Shown: positions 46,571 to 58,500 of the stretch, one piece after another
Layout: each line of letters opens with the position of its first letter
How positions within the stretch are numbered: the first letter of the stretch is position 1
DNA from: Durusdinium trenchii
Taxonomy: Eukaryota; Sar; Dinophyceae; Suessiales; Symbiodiniaceae
NCBI GenBank assembly: GCA_963970005.1
Contig: CAXAMN010013780.1
Coordinates: 794,735-858,734 of the forward strand
Direction: 5' to 3'
DNA: 64,000 nt
The notes under the pieces: generated by a model
Seen by the model: only the letters and a program-made list of their open reading frames with translations
Database searches by the model: none
Told to the model about the DNA's origin: nothing
Translations under genes and position numbers: made by a program

Positions 46571-49500
46571 CTCAGGGCGATTGAGGGTACAAGCTAGTGA
46601 ACTAGGGAAAAGCTGCATGCATCTCCACTTACATCCCACTTACCCCACTTATATTATATACATCCCAATTACCCCCCAAGTCCAATTTCAATGGCTTGGC
46701 AGTTTCGCAACTCGAGAATCAATCGTGCGCAGCCTTGGGCCGCCAGATTCACTTCGCAAGGCGGAACTCATCAGACTGTCCAAAGAAAGGCACGAGCCGT
46801 TCCCCGAGGCATCCCAGCTTGCCTGTTCGCACTGGGGAGCAAAAGCCCCCAGGCATTGGAACAATCTTGTGCCGAGCCATGCCTGAAGAGACACGGGGTG
46901 GAGAACTAGGGACGCCAGCTGTACAGAGCTGCCAAAGTACACCCTTTCTTGCTGATGGGAGTAAAAAACGCTGCAAAGATCCGGAAAGTACAAACATGTG
47001 TCCCAGAGAGATTAGAAATGATTGGAACATGATGCTCTTTGCTAACCACCCACCCACCCACGCACGCACGCTCGCTCGCTCGCGTCATTTGACATTTCGT
47101 CCTATTCCTCACAACACTTTTTTGTTACTACTAGTAAGGCACTTGTTACTACTAGTAAGGCACTTGTTTCTACGCATCACCAAACCCCCAATGAATGTGA
47201 TGCAGCAGGGTCAAACAGCATTGTGCGCCGTTGATGTCTCAATAACCCCAGACAACGCTGCCGTTCAAAACTGCCCTGCCCAGCAAGAGTCTTGTGTTTT
47301 GCATGTGTACACGCATGGCCTCATGTTGAGGGTACCCTTTGTGTCGCTGAGCAAAATTCTCCCGCTGAGGCTCCCTGCTTTCCAACAGCTCCTCCAAAGT
47401 AAACCTTCGAGGCCGCAGCATTCGCAGCCACAGGAACATCCCCGCCTGACCAGCAAAATATGAGAGCGTGAGCTTGTTGTGTTTTGTTGTAACCCTTTCC
47501 AAGTCTTGTAGCATTTCTGGCATGATCTCTTTGTGAAAAGTAAAGCGCGCCGTTTTGGACACCTCGGTTTGGGCCTGTGTTCACAGCGTGATGCTAAGTG
47601 CATTCCAGTGTGCTATGTGTCTCTAGGAATTTGCTGCTCATCTAACACCGCCCTTATAGCATCTGGAATGCAATGTGTGCATGGCTTCATGGTTCGTACT
47701 GTGGCGCTGTTGGCCAGGCGCCCACATCCTTCATGATGGTAGCACGTACTTGTCCTTCCCATGTGCCAGTGTTGTCTTTCTAGGGTGAAACGTGTGTTCT
47801 GCAGCAACTCAGTCATCTGCTGCTTTGCTTCGTTCTCGGTTTCTTTTGATCTCTTCTTCCACAGCTCGGCCACTTCCCAAGCCTTGGCAGTGTCTTCTGC
47901 CATTCTCTCCATCTCCATTGCTTTCTCATCATCTGTTCCGGCCAACCTGATGGCCTTTCTTTTGGCTTCATCTCTTTCTTCCTTCACATTCTCCAGCTCG
48001 AAGCGCAGCTCAGAGCACATGTTGTACATGCGCACCACTTCTCTTGCTTGTAGATCTCGATCTCGTCGGGCATCTGTCAGCTTCTCCTCATGCTCAGCAA
48101 TGGCTACTTCCAAACGAACGATTTGCCACTGCATGTTGACTTTTTCTTCATCTTCATTTTGCCAAAGGTGTGCCCTTTGAACCTCATCTGTGTTTGCCTC
48201 ATTTCTCACAAGCGGTCTTGCGACCACATTCACAGCTCCTTCATTCTCATTCTCCTCGATGGGCTCTTCATGGAAGACGAACTCATGGCCCCAATGGCCA
48301 TTCGTGCCAGGCTCAAGGCCCCAATGCTTGCCAAACAGATCATGGTGATCAGTGGCCGAATCCACCAAGCCTCATCACTTCCATCTTCACCTTCTTCTGG
48401 GCGCTCGACTTCCGCTCCTTGGCCTCCTTGTAGCAATGACAAAGCGATCACCAGGGCCACCTTAGCATTTGCACCCATCATCTTTGCCATCTTTCCTGTA
48501 TTCTTCTTCAGCTGCTCCTTGGCCTTTATCTCTTCATATTGCTGCTTCCCAATCTTTTCGTCATCCATGTCGACCATCTTGATCAGGAATTTCAGGCCAC
48601 TCATTCTTGCCCTGCTCAAAATCTTGGTTCCAATGTCGCTGGTGTTGACGGCCTGTAATCCTCAACTCCTTTGCAACCACTTTCTGTTGAAGCCACAACA
48701 AACCAGCTGCAATGTGGCGTGTACGCCCCACTCCAACTCGACCTGCAAGAGCCCGAGCCGCTGATGAATCACTCCGGCAAATCATGCCCAGGTCTTCGTT
48801 GGTCAGGAACTTCCAGCAGTGCTTCAGAAAGAGTCCTTCACTGCATCCACCGACCATGGCCACATACTCGCTTTCTCCTGACGAGAGTGCAATGGCTCTT
48901 TGACTTCTCACATAGCTCTCCAGCAAGCACCCATCCAGGTAGATCTGGACTGAACTGACACTCTTCCTTGTGTCTCGCTGGCCTGCGTAGTCGGCGTCAC
49001 ACACCACCTCCAGCATGCTCTTCTTCTCTTCATTGAGATCCCATTCATAGATGTTGTCATCATCATTTAGCGTGCTTCTTCCTCTGGGTCCGTGCTCGGG
49101 ACCGTGCTCGAACAACAGTCCTTCGTCCATAGTCCCCAGGAGATACGAACTCACGTGTTGCATGGCTTGCCAGCTCTTCTTTGTTGGCTGTTGCATGAAA
49201 CCAGCTAAGCCCTGGGCAACATACTGGACGTCAGGACGATCAGGGGAGATGTAGAGCAGCTTTCCCACACAACTTCGATACTTGGTGATGTCCTCATACT
49301 TCATGGGCTCATCATCTTTGCTCAGTCGATTGAAAGGTTCCATCACCAGGGGTCGTTCGATGCTTCCGGTGCTCCACATTGGTGAGTTTGGCCAGTTCCT
49401 TGATGTGTTGCTTGTCTGGCCTGATGGTGATGCCCTTCTCAATCAACTCCATCTCTCGCTTCAAGTAACTGAAGCTCCCCATGTAGAGTGGACCTCGCTT

Positions 49501-52500
49501 CTCTGTCTTCCAGCCTTTGATTCCCATATAGCTGATGAAACTCTCCACTTCCAGCTCATCGCCAACCAGAAGTAAATCATCGACATGGATTGTGAGGTAT
49601 AGCTTTCCACCTGTCTCACTGCCTTTAGGTGCTTCTGGCTTCTTCATCATGGTAGGCTGCATCGTGTCTTGCACCAATCCAAACTCTGTTGCAACCTTGC
49701 AGAAACCCTTGAACCATTGGGCGGCAGCATTTCGTTGTCCAGGTAGATTTCGCTTCAGCCGGCATGTACCATTTGCAGTCACCACCAGCGCTTTTTCGTC
49801 TTCTGGCTGGTCCATCAGCAGGAATGCATCTTTCACGTCAAGAGTGTAAAGTGCCAGTCCACTCTTCATCTGCCGTCGAAGGAGCATCCTCACGATCACT
49901 GATGCAGATGTTGGTGCGAAGGCATCTTCAGTAAAGACTGACCACTTAAACTGCCTTCCAACCAACCTTGCTCTCCTGAACCAGCCTCCTTTCTCGTCCC
50001 TGTGCTTCCAGGTGATGACCATCTTTGATGTCAGCACATAGGATCCTTCTTCTGCTTGTTCATTCTCCTTCAGCTTTTCGAGGACGCCCATCTTTTCCAG
50101 CCTTTCTTCTTCATGCCTGCATGCTTCAGCATCCAGCATTGCTAGCTCTTCCTCATCGACTTCAGGTGGCTTGCCAATTCCTTTCTCCTCGCCTTCATCT
50201 TCACTGATCTGGTTGAGCTCCTCTTGCAAGATAGCTCGTCTCCACCTGGAAAATCTTCTTGGATGCTGTTCACTCTTCGTTTCGGACTCATCCTCCTCTT
50301 TTCAACATCCTCGTCATCCCAGGGTAAGGCGTACTCTCTTTTCGTGCCCAATGGCGGGGTGACTGGTGCCAGATTGCCCACAATCTCCTCCAACCTCTGC
50401 TTCTTTGGGCTTGTTTCAGAATCCAATGCTTCTGGCATGAAGTTTCTTGCAGGTTCACCTCGCATTGCTTCTGGGATTGGCAACCTTGCCATCTTTCGCT
50501 TTGGGACCTCTATCTCCTCGGCTTGAACCTTCTGATGTGCCTCCTTTGGACCTGAGGATGAACTCATGGCTTCTCTTGGCGGCTCTGGTGCTGGAGTCTT
50601 GGGCACTGAACGCGCCGGTGTCGCAGGCATAGGCATAACCACTGGTGTTCGTAGTGCCGGTGTCTTGCTTGCTGGTGTTGGAGCTGCAGGCGTTCTGGCC
50701 GGTGTCTTTGGATAGCCTTCTGGAGCAGGACCTGGTGTGATAGGACCATGTCCGTACATTCTCATGGCCACCTCCTCTCCAACCATCTTTGCTTCCTTCT
50801 CCACTTGCTCTTCACCTGTGGCTTCTTCAGCTGCCTCAGCCAAGCGTTGTCTTGCCGCGAACTTGGTCTTCATGAGAATGCCTTGGACCGAGTATTGCCA
50901 CGGGAGTCCACGGCAATGGATCAGCATCTGGCCATCAAACTGATCTGGAAGTCTTCTGATGGAACGGGCCTCTACTGCTCCAGACCTTGTCAGGCATATG
51001 TGGCTATCGCTCCATGAACTCTTGCCAACCCAGACACCTCGTCGATAAACAGGTTCCCCTTTGTGCTTGAAGGAGGTGACATCCTTGAAGAGCACGGTCT
51101 CACCCCATAGTGCCACCCTGCCAACATATTGACGATCTGTGAGCATCTCACAGGACGTGGCTCCATTGATCACTCGATATCGAAGCATCAACCAGGCTGC
51201 ATGCCTGAAGCTCCATGGATAACAATGCATGTCTCCAGTGATCTTCACGCCACTCTTCTCCTCTGCATATTGCCTCAACGTGTTGGCTAGCTTGCGGACA
51301 GACTGGACTGCTCTCTCAGCCTGACTGTTTGATGCATGCTGATCTCTTGAAGTCGTCCTCACCTCTGCGGTGAGACCAAGAGATGCACGGGCGTGTTGAA
51401 TTGCTCTGAGCACCTGCCGAGTGGCTCTCTCTCCATCCGACTGGAAGATGATGGGTTGAGTATTGCAAACCTGCATACTGAATCTTGTCAGCTCCTCCGT
51501 CACCTGCTTCAAAGATGCACTTCCTTTTGCCTGTACGGGAATGCACAACGTGGCTTTGGACTCTGATTCAGCCACGTACAAGGCAGTGCCCCATTGCTTC
51601 TCTTCTGGCGCATCGGCCGTGTAAGTGAACCCACAGTCAAAACTAATCACCGGTCGGCCTCTGTCTTTCCTGTCACTTTGATCTTCCTTCATTCGTGGGT
51701 CCTCTTTCGATCTTGTTGCCACGCATTGCTGACACCACGGCTGAAATGGGAGATGTGTCAACTGGCGCAATTCTTGTTCATGTCGAGAGGGCAACTTTGG
51801 TGTCTTCAGAGGGATGGCTTCTCTTCTGCTTTCAGCGAACAGTCTTTGTGCAACTTCATATGCCATCTTCTCCTCCTGTTGATGCTTAAATCGCTGCAAC
51901 CTCCTCAGGACTTTAGTCTTGGACCCTGATGTGGCCAATCCGAGCTGCTTGCAGATCTCCTGAAGATCTTTCAACTTTGTCTCCTTGTCAAACCATGTTT
52001 CATCGATCTGCACTCTCAGCTCGTCAGGATCCACGAACTCCACATCTTCCAGGATCTCTGCCCGTCCTCCACTGCCTGCTGCCAGCATAGGAAATTCTCC
52101 TCCTTCTTCATCCCTTTCATCATCGGGCCAGGATGATGGCTCTCCACTCAATAGTGGATACTGGCTCACTGGGACCTCTGAGTTCAACACGAAGTAGTCC
52201 CGAATCAGTCCTGGGGCCACAAACGTCAAAGCTGACCTTGGACCTGCCGGTAGGGCTCGGAAAGGCAATGGTGTGTCCCTATATGCCGCTAGGCTTTCGA
52301 TCTGCTCCCAAGCACCTGAATTGTCCTTCTTCTTCACGAGTGTCATGCGTCCACACCATTCAGGACCAAAGGACATGCTTGGGTCAAGGAAGTGGGTGGC
52401 TTGTGGACTCGAGTGCACCACTATCCCATTTGGCAAAGCATGCCATCCCGGCACCTTCTCCAATAGGCCTACCTCTCTTGAAATGAAGCCCTGCAATGAA

Positions 52501-55500
52501 TGCCCTTCTCCTCGAACAGGGAACACGTGTTGTCCGGCCTCCGTCAGTTCCTCCATTGGGCTATCTGTCAACTCCATTGGCTCGCTCTTGACTTCAATCT
52601 TCTTCAGTCGCCACTTCTCCCATCGAGCCATCTTCTCCTGCACTCTTCCATCCTCACTGCTGCTTCCTTCAACCATGATCTCGCCTCCTGACTCTTCAGT
52701 GGTGTAGCCAGGTGAACGTTGTGGGATGTCTTCATTCTCCTTTAGTCTTGACTTCTTCATGGGGTTCTCTTCCACTTGAACATCATCATCCGTCACCACC
52801 TGCTCGGAGAGCTCCTTCATCACTGCCAAGGTCTCGTCTTCCTCCTTGGCTACTCTCTCCAACTCTATCTGCTCCTCAGCACTTCTCTTCACTCCTCGAT
52901 CTGCTTCCGCCTCCTCGGGGATCTTCTTCTCCTCCTTTCTTTCTTCACCTTCGTTCATGGCTTGGGCTCTGTCGTTTGCTGCCATGGCCTCAATCTCCTT
53001 CTTCTGCTCTTCGTCCACATCTTCTTCAGCTCGAATTGCACAGACCTTCACATCCATGACCAGAGAGTTCCTTTCGAGCCTGGCCGGGATCTGCATCTTC
53101 TTCTCAGGGTGCTCCAAACATAGACCTTGGTGATCACGCGACAGCACCCATCCTTGCCTCAGGAGTCGACCAAAGCTTAGCAATGGATGTGTCACTCCGA
53201 CTCCCAATGCAAACTGCTCCACGAATTCCACCATTTCTCCACTTCGAGTGTGGGCCTGAAGTCTCAACCTGCGGTTCCCAGCACTTTTGATGGCCTCTCC
53301 TTGTGCATCGACCATCTGAACTGACCGTTGCTGTCCTGGTTGACCCATCTGGTAGTACTCCTCAGGTGCAACAGAAACATCTGCTCCAGAGTCGAGGGTC
53401 ATAATGACTGTAGGCGCCACACTTTTCACCATGCACACTCTGAACATGTCCAACTCCGTGTCCTCACATTGGGCTCGTGCATCGTGGCTCCCTGTCTCCT
53501 CCAACGATGAAGTACTTGGCGGCTCATCCTCATCTCCACTGTGGCAGTCGTAGAAGACCTCTTCCTCCTCAAGTGCATTGTTCTGCACTTCCATCACCAT
53601 GTTGATGGCCCATGCCATCTCCTCATCTTCTGACTGGACCGGCTCATCAGGCGAGTCGTCCTGGGTCAAATCGAAGATCTCCATAGTCGCCAAACCTGTA
53701 GGCGTGACTAGCCTCACCCTCCTAACTCCAGCTCGATAAGTGGAGTGGGACGACGGGCCAGTTGACGCTCCACCACTTTGGCCTTGATCTTTTCCTGATT
53801 GGCTGACCTGTCCATTCTTGTTGACCTCTGCAGCTTCCTGGTCTTCTACCTTGCTCACTCTCTTGGGGGCCCAACATTCACGAGCAAAATGCCCTGGTTT
53901 GCCGCAGTTGTGGCAATTCCCAACTCCAGTCTTGCCTTTCTTTCCATCCTGCTTTCCTGACCCCTTTCCTCCTTTGCCGCCTTTCTTGCCTCCATCCTTG
54001 GACCATGAGCCTTTTCCTTTTGAATTCTTTCCCTTCTCCTTGCCCTTCTTTCCTTTCTTTCCCCCCTTCTTGCCTCCTTTTGACCAGACAGCATCAACCT
54101 CCATTGGTCCACCACGGTCCTCCTGGTCCATGAGGGGCTTTACGTTCATCTGCATCGTGCCATCACTCATCCATCGTTGGCTCACTGCTCATACATCTCG
54201 ACGCGTTGCCTCAGGTCTTCAAAAGTCGTGTCATCCTGCAACGTCATCTGCACGTGAAGCCTGAGTGTGGCGGGTGAGTGTGCGGGCAAGGCAGCTATCA
54301 CCGAGGCAATCTTCAAGTCGTCCGGGTAGGTCACATTGGCGCTCCTCTCATACTCTCTAACCATCAGGTCATACTGCGGGAGTTGCTCTGTCACTGTTCT
54401 GCCTCCATCGAACTGGACCTTGTTCAAGGACTGGATGAGGGCTAGTGACCGCTGCCGTGTTTGAGGCTGCAAGTCCTTGGTGAGCACCCGCCAGGCCTCC
54501 AAGCCGTTCTGTCCGGCTACACCTCGCACCAAACGCAAAGGTCGTTGCTTCATGAGGCCTGTCAGCAATGAGTACAACCTCTCAGATTGGGGTCTCACCG
54601 AAGGGAGTCCGTCATTGGTCACTGACTCTTCCTTTTCAGCGTTCTTCATGTGAGCCAGCATGGTTGGGTCGACTGCCCCAACAAATGTTTCAAACTGAAA
54701 CCGCCAATCCATCCACTTGTTCAACTCTTCACCTCTATTCTCGGGGGAAAAAGTCATAGGGGGCTTCAAGTGCTTGATGAACCCAGAATTCCGCTGCACC
54801 TCGATCAGTCCGTGCAACGCTTGCACCAACCCCTGCACCCCAGTCACGGCACCCATGGAGGATGCCGGCTCAGTCGCTGGACCACCAGCGCCATCATCCA
54901 GACCAGCCATGAGCGCGACCCGGATACTAGTCTGTCCGGGCTTTCGACATCCCCAAAGGTTATCTGGAGATGTGGGGCCTACCCACAGAGCTCCGCTACC
55001 ATGAAAAGTAAAGCGCGCCGTTTTGGACACCTCGGTTTGGGCCTGTGTTCACAGCGTGATGCTAAGTGCATTCCAGTGTGCTATGTGTCTCTAGGAATTT
55101 GCTGCTCATCTAACACTTTGCCAATGACTAGCAAAGGACCACTTTGCAACTCACAGCAGTGTTGCCTGCGGGCGAGACCACTGCGCAAGGCCTTTCAAGT
55201 GTGCCTGCCACAGAACCACTGACTCTGGACCACTTCCAAGATGCCAACATCGTTCCAGTTTTAACACAAGGAAACCGTCCAAATCCAATGATGTAGTTCA
55301 TTGTATTTCCAATTAACTTCTATTTTAAAGGTCTGCAAATCCATTGACGGAGCGCGTAATTGAACAGCCTCACAGGCACGAAGCAAAGAGCGGCACCGCA
55401 GTCGAAGACACATCTGAACGCGCTTCATTTGTGCCTGCAACGTCATGGCTGGGTATAAACTGGTCGTTTGCAGCAGCATGTTTGGAAGTGGAGGCCGGTG

Positions 55501-58500
55501 CATCCCCACGCAGATCCCCAGAGTGCTGCTCAGCCGTCCAGAAACAGCAATTTATCTGATGTATCCACCGTCCAGAAACAGCATGCTGTGTGTTCCGACC
55601 TCCAAGCCTTCCGTGTTCCAATGTGCCAGGAGCTTTCCCAAACAAACGATGGACATTGAGCAACCCATCTGGCAGCTGATGTAACAGACCTGCTCAAAGG
55701 CCTGCACTCGTCGTCACACGTAACTTGAATCATCAACATGACATGTCTGACATGTGGTTGAAAGAATTGTCGTTGAAAGGCACTGAACATCAACGAACAT
55801 GTCACAACTGTCACAGTGGCTTGGCAACACTCACCCTCGGCCTTGATGAAATGCTTGGGGCCGGTGACCCAACCCAAGCGAAACCCAGGCGACAGCATCT
55901 TGGAGACGGTGTCCAAGCGAAACACCAGCCCTGCAGCATGTTACACCAGGTGCAAGGACGCTACTAGGGGCTCCTGGCATCGCTACTAGGAGCAAGGACG
56001 CTACTAGGGGCTCCTGGCCTTACCACTAGGAACAAGAAGCTACTAGGAACATGATTATTAATTACATGACACCTGTCTCTACAAAATGCTCCTTGGAGCA
56101 AAGACCTTGCGCTCCATTTGCACCAGAAACAAGAGAATGCCTTTCCATGTGGCTCCAGCTCCGTTCTGTATGCAGTCTTCAAAAGGGATCATCACGCGCA
56201 TGAAATTTGCGGAAATCCATAGAAAGCTTGCCATCCCCACCTTTCTGGTCAATGGAGATAAAGCTTGGACCAAGCTCCAGTCCAGCCACTGCAGAGACCT
56301 CCTCATCTGCCTTTTCGTCGTGCGAGTTGTGCTGCAAATAGTAGTACCTTAAATCACAGTAGGGCGATGCATCAGCGTTTACTGTAAACAAACAAGAGCT
56401 GAAACACGTGGCCTGGGTTGCTACTGATTCAAAACCTGCGAGCGCTCAACTCACATTGAACACCTCATCCCTGGCAAAGTGCTCGACTTCTTCTGTCAAA
56501 CCGAGTGAGCCCCTCCCCTCCATAAATCATGCTCTTTGGTCAAAGACCTCAACTAACTACATGGAAGAAATCATGCACCGGCACCCCAAACATCATACTG
56601 TATGATACTGTATGTACATAATGCCGCGGCTGCCCATATCTCCGGAAGTGGCGCGAGACGTCCTCCGCTGTCAGTGAAACCTTTAGCTTTGAGCCCAAAC
56701 AGCCGCCGAGCAACGCATCGTCTTCGACGATGATCACATCATGAGCTGCGCCTGGGTGCGAGTGGAGTCCAGGACGGGGCAGCTGATCAGGCTTGCAGAG
56801 AGAGAGAGAGAGAGACAAAAAAAACAAGATGGAGCCCACGAACCCGAATGCAAACACGTTCAAAAAGCTACATATGTCCAAATGACACTCTTGTAGGACA
56901 CTCTTGTGGGACACTCTTGTGGGGCACTCTAGTAGGAAACTCTTGTGGGACACTCTTGTAGGGCACTCTTGTGGGATACTCCTGTAGGACACTCTTGTGG
57001 GACACTCTTGTGGGGCACTCTTGTGGGACACTGTTGTAGGAAGCTCTTGTGGGACACTCTTGTAGGACACTCTTGTGGGACACTGTTGCGGGACACTCTT
57101 GTGGGACCTCCCGATTCCCTGCGCCTGCCACGAATCTTTCCGCGTCCACACGTCTAACGCGCACAAAGTACTGCGCCTGCCACGAAATGTCACCTCCGTC
57201 ACACATCGCAACCTCACGATTCCCTGCGCCTGCCACGAAAATCCCACTTCCACACCTCAAAACCCGCACAAAGTCCTGCCCCTGCCACGAAAAGTAACAA
57301 TGTCATCTCATGTGAGCTTCAACAAAATTTGCACCACACCACACGTTTGGAATGATTTCGACCCGTTCTGAGCACACTCCCATCCACCAAAATCGGCATT
57401 TCAGCTGAGACTTGTCACGAAAACAGAGCTTCGATGCCACACCCTGAAACGCAAATCCCAATGGCACGGCCACATCCAACACCCCAAAAACACGACTCTC
57501 CAAACGCTAATCCCAATGGAACTGCGTTGCAAACTGCGGATCTCACAAAACGCTGCGCCTGTGCAGCGAAATGCATCACGCTTCTTGCGCGACAAGTCAT
57601 TTTCACGCAAATCACAATGGACTAGCGTCGCAAACTGACACGTGACACATCCATGAATAGTCACTTGCAAAAGCTTCCCCCAATGGCAGCGCCTTAGCGC
57701 TCTACCGCGGACGGTTGCGAACGGTTGCGAACGGTTGCGAACGGTTGCGAACGGTTGCGGACGGTTGCGGACGGTTGCGAACATAGAAACAACGGGTCGC
57801 GAACAAGGCTCTACCCCCAGACCCCCAAGAGTTAAACGAGAACCCTTCGCTATGCATTCGGGAAAAGAATGTGTACAATTACGTATGTATATGTGCTACG
57901 AAAGTCATCACCCGTGACACACAAAAACATCTGACACTCTGATTCAGAAGCTTTCGTTCGCGGCTCTTTGCAGAAGAAAGGAACTACCCAAGAAAGGAGT
58001 CTTCCGGCGTCTCCATCTCCACAATGTTTGTTTGATATCAATTCACTTGGCAAAGCAGCTGAACCTTGCACGTTTGTTCCACTAAGGCAGGTGCACAACT
58101 CATAGATGGCTTTGTAGCGTTCGCACGACATCCGTGTACCCAAAGGATTCTGCCCAACCTCACTGAGCTGTGTGGGTTGACGGGTTGACGGAGGTCCTGG
58201 AAGATGTTTTCAAGTGCAATCTCTGATGTTCCGAACTGTTCCATGTCAGCCTGGCGAAGATGAGTGTCGCCAGCCTCTGAACTGGCTGGGTAGGCTGAAT
58301 CTATGTAAAAATGATAGAGACAAAAGGACAAAAGGATATGAACGCTACGGATGACCCCGGCAATTGTCTAGGGCGACTGTGGGTGAACACTTCGCAAAGG
58401 CATTAATTGTTCATAGCATCCGGATCTTTACCACACCTTCATGCCAAGCAGCTGGAACAGTGTACCTCAGTCAATGTGATTTGTTGGTCATCCACCAGCA

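Larger units (their letters stand above)
47534..55115 (-). mobile_element. Complete Ty1/copia LTR retrotransposon, 7,582 bp
   Basis: The element runs on the minus strand with identical 114-bp LTRs (55115-55002 and 47647-47534) that begin TG and end CA. It has a primer binding site next to the 5' LTR, a polypurine tract next to the 3' LTR and a CTTTG target duplication. Its coding order is gag, zinc knuckle, protease, integrase, reverse transcriptase, RNase H. Integrase before reverse transcriptase defines Ty1/copia. It lies in an aminotransferase intron in the sense orientation. The reading frame breaks near 54185, 50230, 49362, 48640 and 48285, so as sequenced no full Gag-Pol can be made without frame changes. 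Confidence 0.95.

Noticed and set aside
47239-47562. Minus-strand frame starting MSKTARFTFH, like the start of the gag frame
   Set aside because: The shared residues are the LTR read through in both places, from a GTG. The useful part of this frame is the aminotransferase exon AGMFLWL.
47761-48764. Plus-strand frames of 139 and 224 residues
   Set aside because: Antisense shadows of the coiled-coil tail of the element; composition is the mirror of charged helix codons.
54182-54195. Programmed -1 frameshift signal at the gag/pol junction
   Set aside because: No slippery heptamer occurs in the very short overlap, so a programmed shift is not supported; a lost base is simpler.
52273-54264. Several plus-strand frames of 100-148 residues rich in Ser, Leu and Pro
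   Set aside because: They are antisense shadows of the Lys/Glu/Gly-rich Pol frame of the retrotransposon.
56549-57253. 234-residue minus-strand frame with a 13-residue repeat (ECPTRVSHKSVPQ)
   Set aside because: It is the 13-bp intronic minisatellite read through, fused by chance to the real 37-nt aminotransferase exon. The 13-bp period keeps all frames open.
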